A stretch of 36,564 bases of DNA from SIG607 sp045592625 (GTDB lineage Bacteria; Bacillota; Clostridia; Oscillospirales; Acutalibacteraceae): assembly GCA_045592625.1 (NCBI GenBank), contig JAZNVC010000024.1, positions 1-36,564 on the forward strand. Direction: 5' to 3'. Within the stretch, counting starts at the first letter, position 1, and each line of letters opens with the position of its first letter. Below, piece after piece: positions 25,406 through 31,751 of the stretch. Under the pieces are notes generated by a model. That model was not told the DNA's origin, made no database searches, and worked only from the letters and a program-made list of their open reading frames with translations. The position numbers were made by a program, and so were the translations under genes.

Positions 25406-25810
25406 ATGTCTTACAATTTTGATGTTAAAAATAATAATTTACGGAACATAATTTTCGGTGTTATATTAGGTTTGCTTATCACTTTATTAACATTGTTTTT
25501 ATTTTCTGTAATTTATACTTATGCTGATATTCCTGAGTATTACAATACTGTTTTTGCAACTATATCGATTATAATCGGTTCATTTTTCGGCGGAAGGCTT
25601 ACGGTTTCCAAAATTAATGAAAAAGGATATTTATATGGCGCTATTGTTGGAGCAATTATATTTTTTATTATATTTTTATGTTCGATATTTATAAGCGGTA
25701 ATTCTATTAGTCTGACTTCAGTTTTTCATTTTTTTGGTTCAGTAGTATCAGGTTGTATAGCTGGTATAATTCGTGCCAACAAAGAAATAAATAAAAAATA
25801 TTTGAGATAG
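25406..25810 (+). CDS. TIGR04086-family integral membrane protein
   Basis: A 134-aa membrane protein with four hydrophobic segments (about residues 16-37, 47-63, 76-97 and 105-121) and GGRLTVSKINEKGYLYGAI between helices two and three, which resembles the TIGR04086 family of Firmicutes found next to yajC. Function unknown. The start at 25406 is chosen because GGGGG lies 7 bases before it, within a terminator-like hairpin. A longer frame from 25364 would run through the hairpin and is unlikely. Confidence 0.8.
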   Translation: MSYNFDVKNNNLRNIIFGVILGLLITLLTLFLFSVIYTYADIPEYYNTVFATISIIIGSFFGGRLTVSKINEKGYLYGAIVGAIIFFIIFLCSIFISGNSISLTSVFHFFGSVVSGCIAGIIRANKEINKKYLR

Positions 25811-25865
25811 AATTTATCCTCCTAAAATTGTCAAAATTAATAATATAAGCATTTGGAGGTAATTT

Positions 25866-26015
25866 ATGTTTTTAACTGAAGGATGTACTCCTGAGAGAGA
25901 AGAAGAAATTTATAAAATTTTGATTTTTTGTATCGATTATGATATTAAAATGAATAAACGTATTGAAAATGAAAATCTATTAACTACTAAAACAAATGAT
26001 TTGGGTATAAACTGA
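25866..26015 (+). CDS. 49-aa orphan small protein
   Basis: A short open frame with a near-perfect ribosome site: TTGGAGG at 25853-25859, six bases before the ATG. The product starts MFLTEGCTPEREEEIYKI, has two cysteines (residues 7 and 22), an acidic N-terminal helix-like stretch and a polar C-terminus. It has no signal peptide or membrane segment. I do not recognise the family. CCTCC at 25818-25822 could pair with the GGAGG, so its translation may be controlled by a leader fold. It sits between the TIGR04086 gene and cwlD. It might belong to a small-peptide group found near yajC, but this is not established here. Confidence 0.6.
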   Translation: MFLTEGCTPEREEEIYKILIFCIDYDIKMNKRIENENLLTTKTNDLGIN

Positions 26016-26067
26016 ATATTTTAATCTTGAAAAATCACATTTTTTAAGATATAATTGGAGTATATTA

Positions 26068-26778
26068 ATGAGAAAAAAATATAAATTTATCCTTCCTGTT
26101 GTTTTGACAGTTTTTCTGTTTTGTTCTTTATTTTCGGCAACTTTTAAAAACAGAACTTTATCTACCGCCTCAACACCTATGTTATCTAAAAAAATTATCA
26201 TAGATGCCGGCCACGGCGGGTTTGATGGCGGTGCTGTAGCAGAAGATGGTACAAGTGAAAAGGATATAAATTTGTTCATTGCACTCTGTGTTGGTGAAAT
26301 GCTTTCAAGCAGTGGATATGAAGTTATTTATACTCGTGTAATAGACACAGGTACTGAAGACAATTCCAACTTAGGTATTTCAAAAAGAAAAGTAAGCGAT
26401 TTGAATAATCGCTTAAAAATTATTGAAGAGAACCCCGATTCTATTTTTGTCAGCATACATCTTAACAAATTTACTGCTACCAGTGCAAACGGAGCTCAAG
26501 TTTTTTATTCGGCAAACAATATTAAATCACAGGATTTAGGTGTATCTATCCAAAAAAGCATAGTTGATTTGCTGCAAAAGAATAATAAAAGAGTAGTTAA
26601 AAAAAGTGATTCGGCAACCTTTTTGCTTAAAAATGCTACTGTTCCTGCGGTTATTGTTGAATGTGGATTTGTAAGTAATGCAAAAGAATTAGAACTACTA
26701 AAGGATGAGGTCTATCAAAAACAAATGGCGTTCGCTGTATATTGTGGAATTGAAGACTATATGATAAATGAGGTTTAA
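26068..26778 (+). CDS. cwlD: N-acetylmuramoyl-L-alanine amidase, CwlD type
   Basis: Zinc amidase that removes the peptide from muramic acid. Family knowledge: CwlD starts muramic-delta-lactam formation in spore cortex. A membrane anchor (about residues 6-25) is followed by an Amidase_3 domain: IDAGHGGFDGG (His49), the Glu in SEKDINL, SIHLN and VECGFVSNAKE, giving the usual His-Glu-His zinc site and catalytic Glu. The length (236 aa), N-terminal MRKK and the SKRKVSDLNNRL segment align well with Bacillus CwlD (by memory). RBS TTGGAG. radA starts two bases after its stop, so the two are linked. A sporulating ancestor is suggested, but other Amidase_3 roles are possible. Confidence 0.85.
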   Translation: MRKKYKFILPVVLTVFLFCSLFSATFKNRTLSTASTPMLSKKIIIDAGHGGFDGGAVAEDGTSEKDINLFIALCVGEMLSSSGYEVIYTRVIDTGTEDNSNLGISKRKVSDLNNRLKIIEENPDSIFVSIHLNKFTATSANGAQVFYSANNIKSQDLGVSIQKSIVDLLQKNNKRVVKKSDSATFLLKNATVPAVIVECGFVSNAKELELLKDEVYQKQMAFAVYCGIEDYMINEV

Positions 26779-26780
26779 AT

Positions 26781-28145
26781 ATGGCAGGGAAGTTAAAAAC
26801 AGCATACATATGTTTAAATTGCGGTTATCAAAGTGCAAAATGGAGTGGTAAATGTAATAACTGCGGTGAATGGAATTGTCTTGAAGAAACCGTGGTTAGC
26901 AATGAAAAAAACACCGCTACTATAAATGGAAATCTTTTTAATTCTGTTGTTGCCAGACCGCTTTCTAAAATATCTTTTGAAGCAGAAGAAAGAATGGTAA
27001 CAGGAATTTCTGAACTCGACAGAGTGCTAGGTGGAGGTATTGTTGTAGGAAGCGTGGTTTTACTTAGCGGCGATCCCGGTATAGGCAAATCAACAATATT
27101 ACTCCAAATTGCTGATAAACTTAAAAACAAAAAAATATTATATGTATCAGGTGAAGAATCTGCTGTTCAGATAAAATTAAGGGCTAAAAGACTCTGTGTT
27201 AATAATGAAAATCTTTTAATTATGGCAGAAACCGATACAGATGCTGTATGTGATTATATCGCTGCCGAAAAGCCTGACCTGGTTATGATAGATTCTATTC
27301 AAACAATGCAAATCAGCGAAATCAGTTCATCTTCGGGTAGTATAGTTCAGGTTCGTGAATCAACGAATATGTTTTTGAAGGTTGGGAAGAGTAATAATAT
27401 TCCTATTTTCTTGGTGGGTCATGTTAATAAAGGAGGTGACATTGCAGGTCCTAAGGTGCTGGAACATATAGTTGATACAGTGCTATATTTTGAAGGGGAT
27501 AGAAATCAGTCCTATCGAATACTTCGTGCAATAAAAAACCGTTTTGGTTCTACAAATGAAATAGGTGTATTTGAAATGAATGATACCGGTCTTAGCGAAG
27601 TTGAAAATCCTTCGGCGATGTTGCTTTCCGGACGTGCAGTTAATGTATCGGGCAGTTGCATTGCTTGTGTACTGGAAGGAAGCCGTCCTATATTATCAGA
27701 AGTACAAGCTTTGGTTACTGCAACGGGTTTTGGGAATCCACGCAGGGTGTCAACCGGATTTGATTACAATCGGTTAAATGTTATTCTTGCAGTACTTGAA
27801 AAGCGCATAGGTATGTATTTTTCCAACTTTGATGTTTACGTTAACGTGGCCGGTGGATTAAGACTTGATGAGCCTGCTGCGGACTTAGCTGTAGCTCTTG
27901 CACTTGTTTCGGGGCACAGAAACAAAATTATAGATGAAAAAACAATAGCATTTGGAGAGGTTGGCTTATCAGGAGAACTTCGTTCTGTTTCAAGACCTGT
28001 TGCTCGTGTTAATGAGGCAGCACGTCTGGGGTTTGAAACCTGTATTTTACCAAAGAGTTGTTTAAGGCAATTAAAGGATGTTAAACTAAATATCAAAATA
28101 ATTGGAGTGTCTTCTCTTAAAGAAGCGGTTGAGCTAATTAAATAA
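26781..28145 (+). CDS. radA: DNA repair protein RadA
   Basis: RecA-like branch-migration ATPase. An N-terminal four-cysteine zinc finger (CLNCGYQS...CNNCGEWN) is followed by Walker A GDPGIGKST near residue 100. The Walker B region is DLVMIDSIQTM and the RadA-specific motif is KNRFG near 253. A C-terminal Lon-protease-like domain (VYVNVAGGLRLDEPAADLAVALAL in spirit, read from residues about 350 on) completes it. At 454 aa it is the normal full length. It begins two bases after cwlD; its RBS is weak (GAGG inside the cwlD end). It is followed by trxA at 18 bases. Confidence 0.96.
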   Translation: MAGKLKTAYICLNCGYQSAKWSGKCNNCGEWNCLEETVVSNEKNTATINGNLFNSVVARPLSKISFEAEERMVTGISELDRVLGGGIVVGSVVLLSGDPGIGKSTILLQIADKLKNKKILYVSGEESAVQIKLRAKRLCVNNENLLIMAETDTDAVCDYIAAEKPDLVMIDSIQTMQISEISSSSGSIVQVRESTNMFLKVGKSNNIPIFLVGHVNKGGDIAGPKVLEHIVDTVLYFEGDRNQSYRILRAIKNRFGSTNEIGVFEMNDTGLSEVENPSAMLLSGRAVNVSGSCIACVLEGSRPILSEVQALVTATGFGNPRRVSTGFDYNRLNVILAVLEKRIGMYFSNFDVYVNVAGGLRLDEPAADLAVALALVSGHRNKIIDEKTIAFGEVGLSGELRSVSRPVARVNEAARLGFETCILPKSCLRQLKDVKLNIKIIGVSSLKEAVELIK

Positions 28146-28162
28146 CAGAAAGGATGTAAAAA

Positions 28163-28468
28163 ATGCCTATTATTGATGTTAATAAAGAAAATTTTGAGAA
28201 ATTAAAAAATTCGGAAAATACTGTTTTGATAGATTTTTACGCCGATTGGTGTATGCCTTGCCGTATGGTTTCCCCTATTATTGATGAAATAGCGGATGAA
28301 GCGGAAAATATAGTAGTAGGTAAAATAAATGTAGATAACGAACCTGAACTTGCTGAAGCATTCGGCGTTATCAGCATTCCCATGCTGGTTGTAATTAAAG
28401 ACGGAAAGATATATAATCAAGCTGTCGGTGTTCGTTCTAAAGCCAACATTCTAGAAATGTTAAAATAA
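28163..28468 (+). CDS. trxA: Thioredoxin with a CMPC active site
   Basis: Cytosolic disulphide reductant of 101 aa. The active site is DWCMPCR (Cys30 and Cys33), not the common WCGPC; the cis-proline loop is SIPMLVVIKDG. Changes between the two cysteines affect redox potential in this family, so partner preference may differ from a canonical TrxA. RBS AAAGGATG. The desulfoferrodoxin gene follows 20 bases later, which makes an oxygen-defence or reductant-supply role plausible. Confidence 0.93.
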   Translation: MPIIDVNKENFEKLKNSENTVLIDFYADWCMPCRMVSPIIDEIADEAENIVVGKINVDNEPELAEAFGVISIPMLVVIKDGKIYNQAVGVRSKANILEMLK

Positions 28469-28487
28469 TTTTAAGGAGTAGATTGCT

Positions 28488-28868
28488 ATGTATGAAAACA
28501 AATTTTATGTATGTGAGCATTGTGGAAATCTTATTGGTATGATTAATGACGCAGGTGTTCCAATGATGTGTTGCGGTCAAAAGATGACAAAGCTCGAAGC
28601 AGGCACAGTAGAAGCAAGTTTGGAAAAGCATATTCCTGTCGCTCAGGTTATGGACAATGTTGTCAATGTGAAAATTGGTAGTGTGGAGCATCCAATGATT
28701 AGCGAACATAGTATACTTTGGGTATATCTTCAAACCGATAGAGGCGGTCAGCGTAAATGTCTTGAAGTAGGTAGTGAACCCTCGGTTACTTTTGCACTTT
28801 CCGACGAAAAACCGATTGCAGTGTATGCCTATTGTAATCTTCATGGTCTTTGGAAAATAGAACTATAG
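28488..28868 (+). CDS. dfx: Desulfoferrodoxin (superoxide reductase)
   Basis: Two-iron protein that reduces superoxide to hydrogen peroxide in anaerobes. The N-terminal desulforedoxin-like centre I has CEHCG and MCCGQK (four Cys). Centre II shows the histidines in EKHIPV and EHPM/SEHS and the Cys and His in AYCNLHGLW near the C-terminus, the full ligand set. The 126-aa length is standard. RBS AAGGAG. Terminator immediately follows. With thioredoxin upstream it suggests defence against oxygen exposure in an anaerobe. Confidence 0.97.
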   Translation: MYENKFYVCEHCGNLIGMINDAGVPMMCCGQKMTKLEAGTVEASLEKHIPVAQVMDNVVNVKIGSVEHPMISEHSILWVYLQTDRGGQRKCLEVGSEPSVTFALSDEKPIAVYAYCNLHGLWKIEL

Positions 28869-28880
28869 TTTATTTATACA

Positions 28881-28910
28881 AAAAAGCAGCAGGAACCTGC
28901 TGCTTTTTTT
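28881..28910. terminator. Intrinsic terminator after dfx
   Basis: AAAAAGCAGCAGG pairs with CCTGCTGCTTTTT (loop effectively GAAC), followed by a T run. The A-rich 5' arm may allow it to work for the minus-strand NUDIX gene too. Confidence 0.92.
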
Positions 28911-28968
28911 CTGAAAAGGTAGCACAAATTCGAAGTTCCTTAAGTTTTCTACCTATGTGTTCGAACTC

Positions 28969-29379
28969 CTACATATTATTTTTGAGATATTCATTAGCCT
29001 GTTTAAGTAAAAGTTTAGTATCGGGGAAACTCAACATTTCATAAGCCTCAAGAAATGGTAGAATTAAAAAATCAAATTGCTCAAATGTTTCATTGGATTT
29101 TGGGATTTGATTTGAAAAATCACCCAAATAAAAAATACATATTTTATCGTTCCCCTTTTCCAACTTATATCTGATTTCTGTACGAAAACCCTTTATCAAT
29201 TCAGGCTTAATAGATGTTTCTTCCCAAGTTTCACGCAATGCAGTTTGTATGTCTGTTTCAGCAGATTCTATATGCCCTTTTGGAAATCCACAGATACCTT
29301 TGTTATCTTTAATTAAAAGATACAATATCTCATTATTCTTTATAGTAAACAAAATAGTTCCACAAGATATTTCCAACAT
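28969..29379 (-). CDS. NUDIX hydrolase (diadenosine-tetraphosphatase-like)
   Basis: A 136-aa NUDIX protein. The Nudix box begins at GHIESAE and continues to RETWEETS: G-x5-E-x7-RE-x2-EE is complete, but the last conserved glycine is Ser. The N-terminus (SCGTILF, then WGFPKGH-like GFPKGH) resembles asymmetric diadenosine tetraphosphate hydrolases. The substrate is not certain. The ribosome site (GTGGTGA) before the ATG is weak. It lies 37 bases downstream of the broken four-helix-bundle gene on the same strand and may depend on that gene's promoter. Confidence 0.88.
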   Translation of the reverse strand: MLEISCGTILFTIKNNEILYLLIKDNKGICGFPKGHIESAETDIQTALRETWEETSIKPELIKGFRTEIRYKLEKGNDKICIFYLGDFSNQIPKSNETFEQFDFLILPFLEAYEMLSFPDTKLLLKQANEYLKNNM

Positions 29380-29416
29380 TAAACATTCACCACTTTAATA
29401 CTTTGATATAAAAATA

Positions 29417-29762
29417 TCAAATCTTTTCTTTCAAAGTCTTACAACTTGAAATCAAAAGTCGCCTAATTCGCCCGCATAGATTTCTGTATTTTTTGTATAT
29501 ATCTTCATCAATTACACTTGTGTTAAATATAAGTTACAACCAACCTTCTGTTTCGCTACACTCTTTCAATGCAATTTCAAATTTAGAAAGCATATCAGCC
29601 TTGCTTTGCCCATAATTTGCTTCACGAATATTTGCGTAAATACTGCTTGAGCTTTTACGAATTTGGAAAAGTGTGTTAGACGGTGCTTTTATATTTTTTA
29701 CAAAGCAACTCGACATCAGTCGCAAGTTGTTCGGAATAAACAAGCAAATAATTTTTGGGCAT
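29417..29762 (-). pseudogene. Broken four-helix-bundle protein gene (23S rRNA-IVP / S23 family)
   Basis: Reading from the ATG at 29762 (RBS AAAGGAAG), the product begins MPKNYLLVYSEQ and runs to DVELLC. The frame then shifts by one base at a run of six As (about 29692). The next frame reads APSNTLFQIRKSSSSIYAN and then IREANYGQSKADML and KECSETEGWL, which is the family core. A TAA follows GWL. Continuing in the same frame past that stop gives LIFNTSVIDEDIYKKY and RRLLISSCKTLKEKI, the expected C-terminus, ending at a TGA (29419-29417). So the gene has one +1 frameshift and one nonsense codon (probably GAA to TAA), and the reconstructed length (~114 aa) is normal. Family function is unknown; it folds as a four-helix bundle. 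Confidence 0.85.
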
Positions 29763-29783
29763 AATTTCACTTCCTTTGTGATG

Positions 29784-29812
29784 ATTATACTATAAAATAT
29801 AAATAAAATCAA
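29784..29812 (-). promoter_or_regulatory. Promoter of the four-helix-bundle gene
   Basis: On the minus strand TTGATT (29812-29807), 17 bp and TATAAT (29789-29784). The -35 overlaps the end of the neighbouring hairpin module (GCATTGATT), so the array supplies part of the promoter. Confidence 0.7.
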
Positions 29813-29834
29813 TGCGAAGCATTGTATATCATCA
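29811..29834 (-). repeat. Inverted hairpin module (linker + AATGC-TTC-GCATT)
   Basis: Minus strand: TGATGATATAC (29834-29824) is followed by the hairpin AATGC-TTC-GCATT (29823-29811). It has the same linker as the plus-strand array but the opposite orientation. Just upstream of it on the minus strand is CTTTCGCAATG (29843-29833), an inverted copy of part of the last plus-strand module. Confidence 0.85.
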
Positions 29835-29866
29835 TTGCGAAAGTCCTTTTTATACACACTGACGCG

Positions 29867-29949
29867 TGATGATATACAGTCCTTACGGACTGATGAGATA
29901 CAACGATAGCAACGCTATCGTTGATGATATACCATTGCTTTCGCAATGG
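29867..29949 (+). repeat. Array of linker-hairpin modules
   Basis: Three modules with a shared linker and different stems. Linker TGATGATATAC (29867-29877) leads to AGTCC-TTAC-GGACT (29878-29891). TGATGAGATAC (29891-29901) leads to the 9-bp stem AACGATAGC/GCTATCGTT (29902-29910, 29914-29922). TGATGATATAC (29922-29932) leads to CCATTGC-TTTC-GCAATGG (29932-29949). The stems share no sequence but all pair perfectly, so structure rather than sequence seems kept. It is not a CRISPR: the constant part is short and the variable part is self-complementary. Confidence 0.88.
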
Positions 29950-29952
29950 ATA

Positions 29953-29988
29953 AAAAAATTCGACTTGTCGAAACAAGTCGAATTTTTT
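29953..29988. terminator. Terminator of tRNA-Ser(CGA)
   Basis: A 15-bp stem (29953-29967 with 29974-29988, loop TCGAAA) directly abuts the CCA end of the tRNA on the minus strand, with T-rich tails on both sides. Confidence 0.88.
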
Positions 29989-30073
29989 GGCGGAGAGTTA
30001 GGGATTCGAACCCTAGGTACTTGCGTACACAGCATTTCGAGTGCTGCACCTTCGACCACTCGGACAACTCTCC
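29988..30073 (-). tRNA. tRNA-Ser (anticodon CGA)
   Basis: An 86-nt class II tRNA with encoded CCA. Acceptor GGAGAGT pairs with ACTCTCC; the anticodon stem is CAGCA/TGCTG with loop CTCGAAA (anticodon CGA, reading UCG); the long variable arm is typical of serine. It has its own promoter and terminator. Confidence 0.96.
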
Positions 30074-30105
30074 GTATATAAATATTCAGTTTTAATGCAA
30101 GAATT

Positions 30106-30134
30106 ATTATAGTTTGTAAGTATTGTTTTGTCAA
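30106..30134 (-). promoter_or_regulatory. Promoter of tRNA-Ser(CGA)
   Basis: On the minus strand TTGACA (30134-30129), 17 bp and TATAAT (30111-30106): a full consensus promoter about 33 bases before the tRNA. Confidence 0.88.
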
Positions 30135-30157
30135 GTAATTATATAACAATTTCATTA

Positions 30158-30186
30158 TTGTAGTTTTCATGAAAATGTTGTATAAT
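30158..30186 (+). promoter_or_regulatory. Promoter of the yifB operon
   Basis: TTGTAG (30158-30163), a 17-bp spacer and TATAAT (30181-30186), divergent from the tRNA-Ser promoter. The yifB ATG is 29 bases after the -10. Confidence 0.65.
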
Positions 30187-30215
30187 GTATGTATTAATTG
30201 TTTGGCGGTGAGTTA

Positions 30216-31751
30216 ATGTTTGCTAAAGTCAGCAGTATCGGTCTTTTCGGCTTGAATTCATATGCAGTAGATGTTGAAGCAGATGTTTCACGAGGTCTTC
30301 CTGCTTTTGATGTGGTCGGTCTGCCTGATGCGTCGGTTAAAGAAGCTCGTGATAGAGTACGTTCGGCTATTAAAAATTGCGGTTTTAAATTTCCTAACGC
30401 TCATATTACAATAAATCTTGCTCCTGCTGATTTAAAAAAAGGCGGTTCTCATTACGATTTACCAATTACATTAGCAATACTTATAGCTTCAGGTCAGATA
30501 AAGCTGAATTTAGAAGGAAAAATTTTTATTGGCGAATTATCTCTCGACGCTAGGGTTCGTCCTATTACAGGTGCTTTGGTAATGGCTATTACCGCTAACG
30601 ATGAAGGATATAATGAAATATTTTTGCCAAAAGAAAATTCTACAGAAGCTGCGGTGGTAGAAGGAATTGATGTGTACGGAGTTTCTACACTTAAAGAACT
30701 TTTATGGCATTTGAATGACATTGAAAATATTGAGCCTGTACGTAAGCCTGATTTTATAATTGAGGATATTGATGAAGTTATAGATTTTTGTGAAGTAAGA
30801 GGGCAGAGCAGAGCCAAAAGAGCTGTTGAAGTTGCTGCCGCCGGCGGTCATAATCTTTTAATGATTGGTACACCGGGTTCGGGTAAAAGTATGATTGCTA
30901 AACGCATACCTACAATTTTACCTGATATGACCTTTTCTGAATCTATCGAAACTACCAAAATATATTCTGTTGCGGGAATTCTTGACGACAATCATCCTTT
31001 AATCCGTCAGCGACCGTTCAGAGCACCGCATCATTCAATATCAACAAATGGATTAACCGGTGGTGGAACAATTCCGCGCCCTGGAGAAATTTCTCTTGCA
31101 CATAACGGCGTTTTGTTTTTAGACGAATTGCCTGAGTTTGGCAGAACAACAATGGAAAGCTTAAGACAGCCGTTAGAAGATGGAGCTGTTACTATTTCCC
31201 GTGTTGCAGGATCGCTTACATATCCTAGTAATATAATGCTTGTTGCGGCAATGAATCCTTGCCCATGCGGTTATTTTGGACATCCTACCCATAGTTGTAG
31301 CTGCAGTACTAATGCTGTTCGAAAATATCTTAATAAGGTTTCGGGCCCGTTACTCGACAGAATGGATTTACATATCGAAGTGCAACCTGTGGATTTTGAT
31401 TCGCTTAATTCCGAACATAAAGAAGAACCGTCTTACATTATTAAAGAGAGGGTAAACAAGGCACGTCTTTTGCAACAAAAACGATATGAGGGTACGGGAA
31501 TTACCTGTAATGCACGTCTTACTCCTGCTATGCTTAAGGAATATTGCAAACTTGAAAAAGATGCATCCGATTTACTAAAAAACTTTTTTGAGAAATATGG
31601 AATGTCTGCACGTGCATATGATAGAATTTTAAAGGTGGCACGAACTATTGCCGATTTGGACCAAAAGGATGTAATTGAAATGATGCACATTGCTCAAGCT
31701 ATTCAGTTCAGAAGCCTAGACAGAAAGTATTGGGGTGCTAACGATGAGTGA
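30216..31751 (+). CDS. yifB: YifB/ComM-family AAA+ Mg-chelatase-like ATPase
   Basis: 511-aa member of the ComM/YifB family; in naturally competent bacteria ComM is a branch-migration helicase, but the Firmicutes role is not settled. The N-terminal Lon-like domain opens with SIGLFGLNSYAVDVEADV and has GLPDASVKEARDRV. The AAA+ domain carries Walker A GTPGSGKS at residues 218-225, Walker B VLFLDELPEF, RPFRAPHHS, and the cysteine segment CPCGYFGHP. A C-terminal Mg-chelatase-like helical region ends it. The ATG at 30216 has GGCGGTGAG before it; a TTG six codons earlier is less likely. Its end overlaps the next gene by 8 bases. Confidence 0.94.
   Translation: MFAKVSSIGLFGLNSYAVDVEADVSRGLPAFDVVGLPDASVKEARDRVRSAIKNCGFKFPNAHITINLAPADLKKGGSHYDLPITLAILIASGQIKLNLEGKIFIGELSLDARVRPITGALVMAITANDEGYNEIFLPKENSTEAAVVEGIDVYGVSTLKELLWHLNDIENIEPVRKPDFIIEDIDEVIDFCEVRGQSRAKRAVEVAAAGGHNLLMIGTPGSGKSMIAKRIPTILPDMTFSESIETTKIYSVAGILDDNHPLIRQRPFRAPHHSISTNGLTGGGTIPRPGEISLAHNGVLFLDELPEFGRTTMESLRQPLEDGAVTISRVAGSLTYPSNIMLVAAMNPCPCGYFGHPTHSCSCSTNAVRKYLNKVSGPLLDRMDLHIEVQPVDFDSLNSEHKEEPSYIIKERVNKARLLQQKRYEGTGITCNARLTPAMLKEYCKLEKDASDLLKNFFEKYGMSARAYDRILKVARTIADLDQKDVIEMMHIAQAIQFRSLDRKYWGANDE

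Noticed and set aside
26027..26055. Perfect TTGAAA-17-TATAAT before cwlD
   Set aside because: Transcription would start near 26062, after the cwlD ribosome site, so it cannot make a normal cwlD mRNA. It is likely a chance match in AT-rich DNA or a promoter for nothing I can see.
28850..29044. Short plus-strand open frame across the dfx terminator
   Set aside because: It covers the terminator and the end of the NUDIX gene on the other strand and has no ribosome site.
29417..29762. Diversity-generating retroelement accessory (Avd) gene or 23S rRNA intervening sequence
   Set aside because: No reverse transcriptase, template/variable repeat or rRNA gene is in the window; only the protein fold is shared.
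29811..29949. CRISPR array
   Set aside because: The constant part is only 11 bp, the variable parts are self-complementary hairpins and no cas gene is present.
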